From: Hyphomonadaceae bacterium UBA1933
GTDB taxonomy: Bacteria > Pseudomonadota > Alphaproteobacteria > Caulobacterales > Aquidulcibacteraceae
Reading direction: 5' to 3'
DNA: 64,000 bases
Assembly (NCBI GenBank): GCA_002337085.1
Contig: DDFH01000006.1
Location: 1,083,098 to 1,147,097 of the forward strand
Shown: one piece after another, positions 16,955 to 24,799 of the stretch
How positions within the stretch are numbered: position 1 is the first letter of the stretch
Layout: every line of letters starts with the position of its first letter
Notes under the pieces: generated by a model
What the model saw: only the letters and a program-made list of their open reading frames with translations
Databases searched by the model: none
Told to the model about the DNA's origin: nothing
Translations under genes and position numbers: made by a program

Positions 16955-17593
16955 TTAAATTGTGTCGAACAAATTTAATTGTACTTCAGTTTGTTCGGCG
17001 CTTTTTAGCCAACTATTCGCGGCTTCTTCAATTTTTTCTATGGTTTCGTCGCGGTTGTAGCTTATTGATCCGTCTTGCCATTCGATTGAACAATCGCCAA
17101 GGCGGGCATTATCATCGCCACGAACTTCAATTTGGCCATCAAATCCGGTATCACGTGCGGTGTTGTATATTGGTTCTTCAACGACACTTATTAGGTCTTG
17201 TGGAACTTTAATAATGATGCGCGGCACATTGCGTAGGTTTGCAGTGGCTTCTTTGATATAATCAAGAATGGTTTCTTTGCCGCATTTTTCAAGCGCAGCA
17301 CCGGCAATTGCCTTGGCGGCAGTCATTGAAACTTCCACGGCATCTTCACGCAATTGTTTTGATTCAGTATTTAATTTACCCAAAATCATTTGCATCATTG
17401 ACGCAATTGCTCTCAGGCTTTCTGCGGCTTGTTTTTGGGCAATCGCTATTTGTGAAACTTCGCCTTCTTTGAAGCCTTCATTGCGGGAGATTTCTAAATC
17501 TTGTTCATTTAAAACTTTTTTGCGTTTTATTGGCGTGAAATCACCATTCGGGTCTTGAATAGGGCTAAAGTCAAATTTCTGATATGCGCTCAT
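16955..17593 (-). CDS. fliH: Flagellar assembly protein FliH (FlbE-type)
   Basis: A 212-residue protein with a helical, charged N-terminal half (NEQDLEISRNEGFKEGEVSQ) and a C-terminal alpha/beta half with the FliH/V-ATPase E-like pattern (ETILDYIKEATANLRN, IIIKVPQDL, GQIEVRGDDNARLGDCSIEW). FliH holds FliI at the C ring through FliN. Its place between fliG and fliN corresponds to flbE of Caulobacter. Sequence conservation is low in this family, so identification relies on both pattern and gene order. Confidence 0.85.
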   Translation of the reverse strand: MSAYQKFDFSPIQDPNGDFTPIKRKKVLNEQDLEISRNEGFKEGEVSQIAIAQKQAAESLRAIASMMQMILGKLNTESKQLREDAVEVSMTAAKAIAGAALEKCGKETILDYIKEATANLRNVPRIIIKVPQDLISVVEEPIYNTARDTGFDGQIEVRGDDNARLGDCSIEWQDGSISYNRDETIEKIEEAANSWLKSAEQTEVQLNLFDTI

Positions 17594-17603
17594 GATGCTG
17601 CCC

Positions 17604-18611
17604 CTAGTAAATTAGTTCATCGTCAGAGCTTCCAGAAGCAAGGACGATTTCACCGCTTTGGGCAAGGTCTTTGGCAACCTGCACCATAGACATTTGCGCT
17701 GTATCAACGTCTTTAAGACGCACGGGCCCCATTGCTGCCATATCCTCTTTAAGGATTTTAGAAGCACGTTCGGACATATTAGAGAAGAATAGGTTGCGTA
17801 ATTCATCAGACGCACCTTTAAGAGCCAAGCCAAGCTGATCTTTATCAATTGCACGTAGCAAGGTTTGCACGCCGCCTGGATCAAGTTTTTTGAGGTCTTC
17901 AAACACAAACATCAATGCGCGAATCCGTTCAGCAGATTCGCGATTTCTTTCTTCCAAAGACGACAAGAAGCGGTTTTCAGTTGCACGGTCAAAGTTGTTG
18001 AAAATATCTGCCATTAATTCGTGGCTGTCGCGTTTTGAAGTTCTTGCAAGGTTTGACATAAATTCGACGCGCAAAGTATCTTCGATTTTTTCCAAAATCT
18101 CGCGCTGAATTGGCTCCATATTCAACATGCGGTTAATACATTCAAGCGCGAATTCTTCAGGCAAGGTTGATAAAACCCGTGATGCGTGGTCGGCCTTGAT
18201 TTTGGTAAGAACAACCGCGACAGTTTGTGGGTATTCGTTTTTAAGATAGTTTGCCAATGTTTGTTCAGAAACATTGCCCAATTTGTCCCACATAGTACGA
18301 CCAGCCGGACCACGAATTTCTTCCATGATGGAATTAACTTTGTCGGGCGGAAGTATTGATGACAATAGTCTTTGGGTTTGTTCATATGAACCCATAACCG
18401 CGCCAGTAGTTGACATTTTTCCAATAAACTCAACCACTAATTCTTCCACCATAGACGCATTAACGGTGCCAAGGGTGGACATCGCGGCAGAAATCTCTTT
18501 GATTTCTTCTTCGTCTAGGTGCTCCCAAATATTGGCATGATCTTCCCCCAAAGCGAGAAGGAAAATTGCGGCTTTTTCTGCACCATTTAATTCATTTAGC
18601 GAAGCAGGCAT
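17604..18611 (-). CDS. fliG: Flagellar motor switch protein FliG
   Basis: A 335-residue protein of normal FliG length, with LNGAEKAAIFLLALGEDHA at the N-terminal FliF-binding domain, the middle-domain EYPQTVAVVLTKI motif and IRALMFVFEDLKKLD at the hinge before the torque domain. FliG links the MS ring to the C ring and touches the stator. The C-terminus (DDELIY) is short and acidic. It starts 4 nt after fliF, with GGAGAAG as ribosome binding site. Confidence 0.97.
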   Translation of the reverse strand: MPASLNELNGAEKAAIFLLALGEDHANIWEHLDEEEIKEISAAMSTLGTVNASMVEELVVEFIGKMSTTGAVMGSYEQTQRLLSSILPPDKVNSIMEEIRGPAGRTMWDKLGNVSEQTLANYLKNEYPQTVAVVLTKIKADHASRVLSTLPEEFALECINRMLNMEPIQREILEKIEDTLRVEFMSNLARTSKRDSHELMADIFNNFDRATENRFLSSLEERNRESAERIRALMFVFEDLKKLDPGGVQTLLRAIDKDQLGLALKGASDELRNLFFSNMSERASKILKEDMAAMGPVRLKDVDTAQMSMVQVAKDLAQSGEIVLASGSSDDELIY

Positions 18612-18614
18612 TTG

Positions 18615-20273
18615 TTATTTCTTCTCCTGAAGCCAATTTCTGATTACGCTTACGGTTTGTTCGGGGTGGTCATTTACTACATCGGATACTTGTTTCATGG
18701 CGTTTGCGTTCACTGACCCTGAAATACGCGCAATATCGACAGTTTCGACGGATGAGGCATGAGATTGTTCACCCGATGTCGGCAGACCTGCAACCATATT
18801 TTCACCAGATGGCATGCCTGCAACCATTGGCGGCATAGAGCCACCGCCAGCAAGTGCAGGTTTTCTGCCACCGGGTGTTGGCATACCTTCTGAGAAGATG
18901 CCGGTAATAAGTGGACGAGCAACAAAGAAAATCATGGCAATTGCAATCAAACTCATGGCGAGGATTTCAACGCCGCGCATAATTTCATTTTTACCAAAAT
19001 CAAATTTGCTAGGCGCTTTTGAACCCGCATCGGTGGCAGAGCGCGCGAATTTAACATTGGCAACCTCAAGTTTGTCACCACGTGTATCGTCGATACCAGC
19101 CGCCGAACGAACAAGAGTTGTGATTTTATCAATATCTTCTTGTGAGCGCGGAGCCCATTTCGGTTGTTCACCAGCTTTTGCAGCAGGTGTAGTAATGCCA
19201 TCAACTGCAACAGCGACTGATAATTTTGTCACTGTGCCGGGTGATGAAACCTGAACTTTAGTAGTTTTTGAAATTTCATTATTAACGGTTTCTTCAGTGC
19301 GGCTAGTTGCATTTGACGAACCGTTTGCATTGGTTTGTGAATTGGTTCCGTCTGGAACATTTTGTCCTTGGGTAACTGCGCCGCCGTCAGATGACTTTTC
19401 GTTTCCACTTTCTTCAACGGTTTGGGTTGAGCGTGGAACAACCTTATCAGGATCAAAGTCTTCGGTGGTGGTGTTGGTTTGCGAAAAATCCATATCAGCA
19501 GAAACCTGAACTCGAACTGCACCTGGGCCAGTTACACCTTCAACGATGTCTTGAATTCTTTTACGTAAACGCTCTTCATATTGCGCCTTGCGATCATCAG
19601 CAGCGCTTGCAGAAGCATCAGCAGAATTTTGCGCACTTGCCAATAATTCACCACGTTCATCAAGAATAGTGATTTTATCGGGGCTAAGCCCTTTTACGGC
19701 AGATGCCACAAGATTGCGGATTGCGTTTACTTCTTTGTCGGAAAGCGAACCTTTTTCAAGACCTACAACGATTGATGCAGTTGGCGGGTCATTATCGGTT
19801 TCAAATAATTGCTTTTCAGGCATAACCAAATGCACGCGGGTGTTTTTAACAGTATCAAGACTGTCGATAGAGCGTGCAAGTTCGCCTTCTAAAGCGCGTA
19901 ATTTGTTGATATTTTGAACAAAGCTGGTTTGCCCCATAGCATCTTGTTTATCAAAGATTTCATAACCAATAGAGCCTTGTCCTGGCAAGCCTTCAGAAGC
20001 AAGCTGCATGCGTGCTTCGGCAACTTTGGAGCGCGGTACAAAAACCGAGCTGCCATCTGATGAAACTTCATATTTTACTTTGGATTTTTCAAGTTGTTGC
20101 GTAATGGATGACGCATCTTTTGGTGATAGTCCCGAATAGAGCAACGCTTTATCTTCCGTGCCAACACGGAACATGATTGCAAACAAGGTTGCAGCAACAA
20201 GCCCCGTTACGCCCAATGCGGCAATAAGCCTTCCTGGGCCTGCTTGAGCTAAAGTTTGTAAAAAGCGATCCAA
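18615..20273 (-). CDS. fliF: Flagellar MS-ring protein FliF
   Basis: About 552 residues, with an N-terminal membrane segment (LIAALGVTGLVAATLFAIMF), the ring-building region (SGLSPKDASSITQQLEKSK, YEIFDKQDAMGQTSFVQNIN), a Ser/Asn/Thr-rich extracellular insert, a second membrane segment (LAMSLIAIAMIFFVARPLI) and a C-terminal FliG-binding tail (VIRNWLQEKK). The MS ring is the base on which the motor is built. No ATG is available: I chose the TTG at 20273 (LDRFLQ), 9 nt after GGGAGA; an upstream TTG at 20300 is possible. It is first in the long minus-strand operon, behind a candidate CtrA site. Confidence 0.95.
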   Translation of the reverse strand: MDRFLQTLAQAGPGRLIAALGVTGLVAATLFAIMFRVGTEDKALLYSGLSPKDASSITQQLEKSKVKYEVSSDGSSVFVPRSKVAEARMQLASEGLPGQGSIGYEIFDKQDAMGQTSFVQNINKLRALEGELARSIDSLDTVKNTRVHLVMPEKQLFETDNDPPTASIVVGLEKGSLSDKEVNAIRNLVASAVKGLSPDKITILDERGELLASAQNSADASASAADDRKAQYEERLRKRIQDIVEGVTGPGAVRVQVSADMDFSQTNTTTEDFDPDKVVPRSTQTVEESGNEKSSDGGAVTQGQNVPDGTNSQTNANGSSNATSRTEETVNNEISKTTKVQVSSPGTVTKLSVAVAVDGITTPAAKAGEQPKWAPRSQEDIDKITTLVRSAAGIDDTRGDKLEVANVKFARSATDAGSKAPSKFDFGKNEIMRGVEILAMSLIAIAMIFFVARPLITGIFSEGMPTPGGRKPALAGGGSMPPMVAGMPSGENMVAGLPTSGEQSHASSVETVDIARISGSVNANAMKQVSDVVNDHPEQTVSVIRNWLQEKK

Positions 20274-20347
20274 AACAAAAAATCTCCCTACCGGAAACAA
20301 ATCACATGTGATTCATCCCCGCTAGGCAGATTTTTCCCAGTAAAGCG

Positions 20348-20362
20348 TAAACTTTCTTTTAA
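20348..20362 (-). promoter_or_regulatory. Candidate CtrA site upstream of fliF
   Basis: On the minus strand TTAA, seven bases, TTTA: one mismatch from the CtrA consensus TTAA-N7-TTAA. It is about 75 nt upstream of the fliF start, where class II flagellar promoters carry CtrA sites in Caulobacter. Known function, inferred here from position and sequence. Confidence 0.5.
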
Positions 20363-20385
20363 TTTTTGCCCTAAGTGTGCAAAAA

Positions 20386-20664
20386 TTACCTATATGATTG
20401 CAGTCGAGTGACTCTTAGACCGCGAAGTCCGTGTTTATCAACCTGACGCTGCCACGAAAGAAACTCTTCCATCGTAAGTTTATAGCGGTTGCAAACGTCT
20501 TCAAGACTTAATAGACCGCCCCGTACGGCTGCTACTAACTCCGCTTTACGTCTTGCGACCCAGCGTTCAGTTTCAGGAGGGGGGAGGGTTGCCAATGTTA
20601 ATGGAATTCCTTCCGGTCCGATTACTGATGGTTCTTTGATTAGTGGTTGTACCATTTTTCCCAT
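20386..20664 (-). CDS. sciP: SciP (DUF1153), CtrA-inhibiting transcription factor
   Basis: A 92-residue protein that matches the DUF1153/SciP pattern closely: GPEGIPLTLATLPPPETERW, then WVARRKAELVAAVRGGLLSL, EDVCNRYKLTMEEFLSWQR and the ending GLRVTRLQSYR. SciP carries a helix-turn-helix and in Caulobacter blocks CtrA-dependent transcription in swarmer cells. Three Met codons are possible; the one at 20664 has GAGGA 8 nt upstream, and 20655 is the main alternative. It lies directly upstream of fliF on the same strand, with the stop about 110 nt before the fliF start. Confidence 0.95.
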   Translation of the reverse strand: MGKMVQPLIKEPSVIGPEGIPLTLATLPPPETERWVARRKAELVAAVRGGLLSLEDVCNRYKLTMEEFLSWQRQVDKHGLRGLRVTRLQSYR

Positions 20665-20793
20665 TCTCCATATCCTCATGCAAGGATAATAGAAACACTT
20701 TAAACTCACGCTAAATTTTATGTTTAATAACTCATTAGTAACATTGGAAAGAATGAAGCTAATTTGTACATAAACTATTAGAATTTAGCCCCC

Positions 20794-22131
20794 TTAACGT
20801 TTCATGCTGATTAGCTCATCGAGCATCTGGTCAGCAGTGGTGATAATTTTTGAAGACGCGCTATAAGCACGTTGGGTAATTATCATGTTTGAAAATTCAC
20901 GTGCCAAATCGACTGTTGACGCCTCAAGAGCTGAGGATGTCAAAGTCCCTGCACGTCCCGAACCTGCCTGCTGCAAGGTTGGGTCACCAGATTGTTGTGT
21001 GGTTTTATAAACCCCACCAGAATATTTTTTTAGACCATCTGGGTTGGTAAATGTTACTAATGGAATTTGGAAAATTTTCTTTTTCGCACCTGATTTAAAG
21101 GTTGCGGTCACAAAACCTTCCTCATCGATTGACAATGTATCAAGCTTGCTTGCGGTTGTGCCATCGGTTGTGGTCGAGGTTAATGTGGTGTTATCGGCGT
21201 GTTGGGTAACTGCACCTGTGCTAGTTGTGGTTTGCCCTAATTCAAGCTGAATTGATTGTGTTGCAAGGCCAGTTGATGCCGCCCAAGGAATGTTAATAGC
21301 AGACAACAGGCCAGCAGTTGTGTTGGTAATATCAATGTCGCCACTTGTGGTGAATGCCAAAGTGCCAGATGTAACAAGGCCGTTTGCACCGGTTACATTT
21401 GATGCAGGTGATGAATATACCTCAACATTCCATTGATTTGCGGTTGCTGATTTAAGCAACGCAATGTTAAGGGTTTTTGTGCCGCCTAATGAATCGACAA
21501 TTTGAACTGGCCAGGTTGCATCAGCAGTAACAGTTCCCGCAGCCATATTGCCAGCAGTATATGTGCCAGACGATGCCGCAGCAGAAATTGGTGTGTCAGA
21601 ATTAAGGTTGCCTGTTAATGCAACATTGGTACTTGCGGTAACGCTATCTGAGATACCGTTAATGTTTACAGGAACTAATGCAGGAATACTTGCGGTAGGC
21701 CCAGAAATGGCACCATTCGCATCAAGTGGCCAGCCGCGCAAAACGTTTCTTGCACTATTAACAAGATAGCCTTCTTCATCAGGATAAAAAGTTCCATTCC
21801 GAGTATATGCAATTTCTGGAGTGGTTGAATCAATGTTTGAAATTGGTGAAACCACAAAAAAGCCATCGCCCTGAATTGCCAAGTCAGTAGTTGCAGTTGT
21901 GCTTGCAATATTGCCCTGTGAACTAATAAGCTGTCGTGTTACCGCCCTAGTGCCGCCCGCATTATAGGTGGTTCTTGAACTTTGTGAGTTCACCAAATCT
22001 TCGAAATCAGATCTATCAGCTTTATAAGCAGTTGTATTAACATTGGCGATGTTATCAGAAATCACCGCCATGGCTGATGAATTTGCATTTAAGCCAGAAA
22101 CCCCCGCCAGCATTGCGCTATATATTGACAT
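20794..22131 (-). CDS. flgE: Flagellar hook protein FlgE
   Basis: A 445-residue axial protein. Both ends carry the conserved rod/hook helices: SAMLAGVSGLNANSSAMAVI followed by DNIANVNTTAYK, and near the C-terminus SALEASTVDLAREFSNMII, QRAYSASSKIITTADQML. The middle contains the FlgE D2 fold and a Thr/Ala/Ser-rich variable region, as expected for surface-exposed hook domains. A strong ribosome binding site (TTAGGAGC) precedes the ATG. It is third in fliK-flgD-flgE, 99 nt after flgD. Confidence 0.96.
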   Translation of the reverse strand: MSIYSAMLAGVSGLNANSSAMAVISDNIANVNTTAYKADRSDFEDLVNSQSSRTTYNAGGTRAVTRQLISSQGNIASTTATTDLAIQGDGFFVVSPISNIDSTTPEIAYTRNGTFYPDEEGYLVNSARNVLRGWPLDANGAISGPTASIPALVPVNINGISDSVTASTNVALTGNLNSDTPISAAASSGTYTAGNMAAGTVTADATWPVQIVDSLGGTKTLNIALLKSATANQWNVEVYSSPASNVTGANGLVTSGTLAFTTSGDIDITNTTAGLLSAINIPWAASTGLATQSIQLELGQTTTSTGAVTQHADNTTLTSTTTDGTTASKLDTLSIDEEGFVTATFKSGAKKKIFQIPLVTFTNPDGLKKYSGGVYKTTQQSGDPTLQQAGSGRAGTLTSSALEASTVDLAREFSNMIITQRAYSASSKIITTADQMLDELISMKR

Positions 22132-22230
22132 TTTAAGCTCCTAATTATTTGTATTTTTGTTGAAGCATTCTGCCTGACACCACACCCTTCTTCGAAAGGT
22201 AATTATTGGATAATTATTCTATCCTTGGTC

Positions 22231-22902
22231 TCAACTGCCTGAAGATTGCGCAAGATACGTAATATCAGACAAAGAGACGTATGTGCCTCCGATGAGGACT
22301 TTTGGTTCAGAACCAGACATATCAACTGCTGATATGGTTCCGGTTCTGGTAACTGTTGCAGCAAGGTCGGTGCCACTAGAATTTTTTGCTTCGACCTCAA
22401 GTTTATAATTACCGCTGGTTAGTTTAACGCCATTTGACTTTGTGCCGTCCCAGCTCAATTCGTGTGTGCCTGTGGTTTTGGTGCCATCAAGTGTTTGCAC
22501 GATATTGTCGTTTTCGTCATAGATTTTAAGGGTAACGCTGCTTGCGCCAGCAGGAAGTTTATAATTCCATTTTGCACTTCCATCAGTTAGCGCAGCGGTT
22601 GGGTCTGTTGTAGTTGCAGTTTTACCTAAATATGAAACCGCATAAGAACCACTGCTTGCAGTAACCAATTTATTTAGACCTTCAAGCAAGCTATTGGTTT
22701 TCATGCTTTGCTCAACTTCTGAATATTGCACCAATTGATTGGTGAATTCAGTTGAATCCATTGGTGAAAGCGGGTCTTGGTTCTTTAATTGCGCCGTTAA
22801 AAGCGTCATAAAAGTTTCAAAATTCGCGGTCAGCGTATTATAAGAGCTAGAAGTAGCTCCAGAATTTGTGTTTGCGGATGCCGATGAGTTTACTGTTGTC
22901 AT
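22231..22902 (-). CDS. flgD: Hook-cap scaffolding protein FlgD
   Basis: A 223-residue protein with the diagnostic N-terminal signature FETFMTLLTAQLKNQDPLSP followed by MDSTEFTNQLVQYSEVEQ. The C-terminal half has the FlgD Tudor/fibronectin-like fold (VTLKIYDENDNIVQTL, GTHELSWDGTKSNG). FlgD caps the growing hook and guides FlgE assembly. It begins 8 nt after the fliK stop codon, so the two are cotranscribed. Confidence 0.95.
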   Translation of the reverse strand: MTTVNSSASANTNSGATSSSYNTLTANFETFMTLLTAQLKNQDPLSPMDSTEFTNQLVQYSEVEQSMKTNSLLEGLNKLVTASSGSYAVSYLGKTATTTDPTAALTDGSAKWNYKLPAGASSVTLKIYDENDNIVQTLDGTKTTGTHELSWDGTKSNGVKLTSGNYKLEVEAKNSSGTDLAATVTRTGTISAVDMSGSEPKVLIGGTYVSLSDITYLAQSSGS

Positions 22903-22909
22903 GTCATTC

Positions 22910-24361
22910 TCACGCTATTAAAGACACTCGGACATTATGCCAGACTTGGGTTCGGTTTATGCCACGATTAATTTGATTAATAATTTCTGGTTTAATATCT
23001 TCGGATACTTTTTTCTCTAAAGGTTTGTCATTGCTTTGTGATTTTGCATTTTGTGCAAACTCATTATCATCGGATTGATTGTTGAGATTAAACTCAAAAT
23101 CCTCTTCATTAATATCAACACCGCCATCTTTTAATGATTGCGCAAGTTCTTTTACTGATTTGGTAAGGTCGCCCAATGCCTCATGGTTAGATGCGGAAAT
23201 TATGGCCTTGGCTTTTTTATCTTTGTCAATCTTTAGTTCGACTTTGATTTCGCCCAATTCAGGGGGATCAAGGCGAATGGTAAAGGTTTTTTCGCCATTA
23301 AAATGCTTCCGCACCATGATCGCTGCTAACGATTGAATATTATCAAGATTTATACGAATGCCATTGCTTTGATCGGCAGCGCTTTTATTAATGTCTGCGG
23401 TTGATGCACTGCTTGTTGTTGCGTTATTATCTGTTGCGATAAGTGTGTTCGCATTTTGTGACGATAAATCTTGCGTTTTTAAGCCAGCATCTGTGGTTGG
23501 CGATTGTTGATGCGCTACATTGTTTTTTACAAATGTATTATTGGGTAAATTATTTGGATTTTTATCCTGATTTGCACTCCGAATGTTACTAGCCGGATTA
23601 GTATTTTGTAACCCATCGTTAGAAACAGTTTTTGCATCAGCATTTTTAACCGATAAATCAGCTTTTTCGCCTTTTGCATCGCTGGCTTTGCCATTTTCTT
23701 TGTTCGACATAGCGATTTTTAATTCAGCCGCAGTTTTATCGCCATCTTTTGTAAGTGCCGCAACCAAAACTGGATTATTTTGGACAGAATTATTTTTATC
23801 TTGGATACCATCAGCGGTAATTTCAGGAACATCTGATGAATTAATTACGTTCTCTGCAGTGGTATTTGACGCTAGAATAGGTGCTGCATTTTCAACTGGT
23901 TGCTGCCCCTGGTTTAATATCAATGCCAGAACAGCTTGTTGGGCGTCAATCAATGGCTTTTTTTCACCATCAGATTTAGGTTCATTATTATTATCAGCAT
24001 TGGCATTAGCGTTATCGTTCACGGCTTTTTTTGGTGCCACATCAGTTGGTGCTACCTCTTTAGAGGCAACGATTTTGGTGTCTGCATCGCTTTGGGTATC
24101 AGCGTTTTGTATATCTTTTGGGTTTTTAACGTCTTTAGTGGCGCTATTATCTGCACTAGAATTATTTTTTGCGCTGTTTTTATCTGGTGCATCGGTTTTG
24201 CCAGATGAAGCATCTTTAATAGATGAATCGCTCTTATTTGGGGTTTTATCAACTACATTGGAAAGCAAATCGGCAAAATTATCCACCTTTGCGGCACTGC
24301 CACTTGTGGCATTATCCACATTTTGGATATTTTTTGTTGTATAATTGTTGTTGATTTCCAT
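22910..24361 (-). CDS. fliK: Hook-length control protein FliK
   Basis: A 483-residue protein with the FliK plan: about 340 residues of disordered Asp/Asn/Ser/Lys/Ala-rich sequence acting as a ruler, then a compact C-terminal domain with the signature IRLDPPELGEIKVELKI. The C-terminal domain switches export specificity from hook to filament. The frame is open further upstream, but the ATG at 24361 (MEINNNYTTKN) is the likely start; a GGGA motif lies about 15 nt upstream. Long antisense open frames across the low-complexity region are shadows. First in the fliK-flgD-flgE operon. Confidence 0.88.
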   Translation of the reverse strand: MEINNNYTTKNIQNVDNATSGSAAKVDNFADLLSNVVDKTPNKSDSSIKDASSGKTDAPDKNSAKNNSSADNSATKDVKNPKDIQNADTQSDADTKIVASKEVAPTDVAPKKAVNDNANANADNNNEPKSDGEKKPLIDAQQAVLALILNQGQQPVENAAPILASNTTAENVINSSDVPEITADGIQDKNNSVQNNPVLVAALTKDGDKTAAELKIAMSNKENGKASDAKGEKADLSVKNADAKTVSNDGLQNTNPASNIRSANQDKNPNNLPNNTFVKNNVAHQQSPTTDAGLKTQDLSSQNANTLIATDNNATTSSASTADINKSAADQSNGIRINLDNIQSLAAIMVRKHFNGEKTFTIRLDPPELGEIKVELKIDKDKKAKAIISASNHEALGDLTKSVKELAQSLKDGGVDINEEDFEFNLNNQSDDNEFAQNAKSQSNDKPLEKKVSEDIKPEIINQINRGINRTQVWHNVRVSLIA

Positions 24362-24799
24362 GTTTATTGTTTTTTCCCGAATGCAATACAAGGTTTGCCA
24401 TTTGTTTGAGCAATAATCATGCCGCAATTTGTATATGGCTAACTATTTGAAATTATGGAAAAAAATAAATTATTAAACTGTGCAACCTCTGCCGATAGGA
24501 ATCGATTGCCCATCAACAAGGTAAAGATTGCAGTATAAAATTCTCTAAACATTAACCGCTTGGCTGCATTTCCACTTCTCATAATTTTGTTGTTTGAAAG
24601 CTGGCAAGCGCTTTGCATAGATATTTGTGTGTAAAGTAAAACAAGAAAACGATGTCTGAATAAATGTAATAAAATCAGATTGTTAATAATATAAGGCGCT
24701 AGTTGCGCAAATTGTAAAGTAAAAAATAAGGCAATTCTTTCCGTTTAATCGGTAAATATTGCCTAATTGGATATGGTGTAAAAAGAACGGTATAAGAAT
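24362..24799. promoter_or_regulatory. fliK/flgK divergent intergenic region
   Basis: A 438-bp A+T-rich gap between divergent late flagellar operons. It contains a sigma-54 promoter for flgK (24602-24617). A good minus-strand sigma-54 promoter for fliK was not found; the nearest look-alike has a spacing of 8 instead of 10. No open frame is apparent. Confidence 0.6.
24602..24617 (+). promoter_or_regulatory. Sigma-54 promoter upstream of flgK
   Basis: TGGCA, then TTGCA, with GG (24603-24604) and GC (24615-24616) exactly ten bases apart, the -24/-12 form of sigma-54 promoters. It reads toward flgK, about 185 nt upstream. FlbD, the cognate activator type, is encoded 8 kb away. Confidence 0.8.

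Noticed and set aside
23583..24344. Long open frame opposite fliK
   Set aside because: It is antisense to the low-complexity fliK region, whose codon bias leaves the other strand open; FliK is supported by its C-terminal domain and operon position.
24470..24500. Possible sigma-54 promoter for fliK on the minus strand (GG and GC elements near TCGGCAGAGGTTGCA)
   Set aside because: The spacing is 8 rather than 10, which sigma-54 does not tolerate well.
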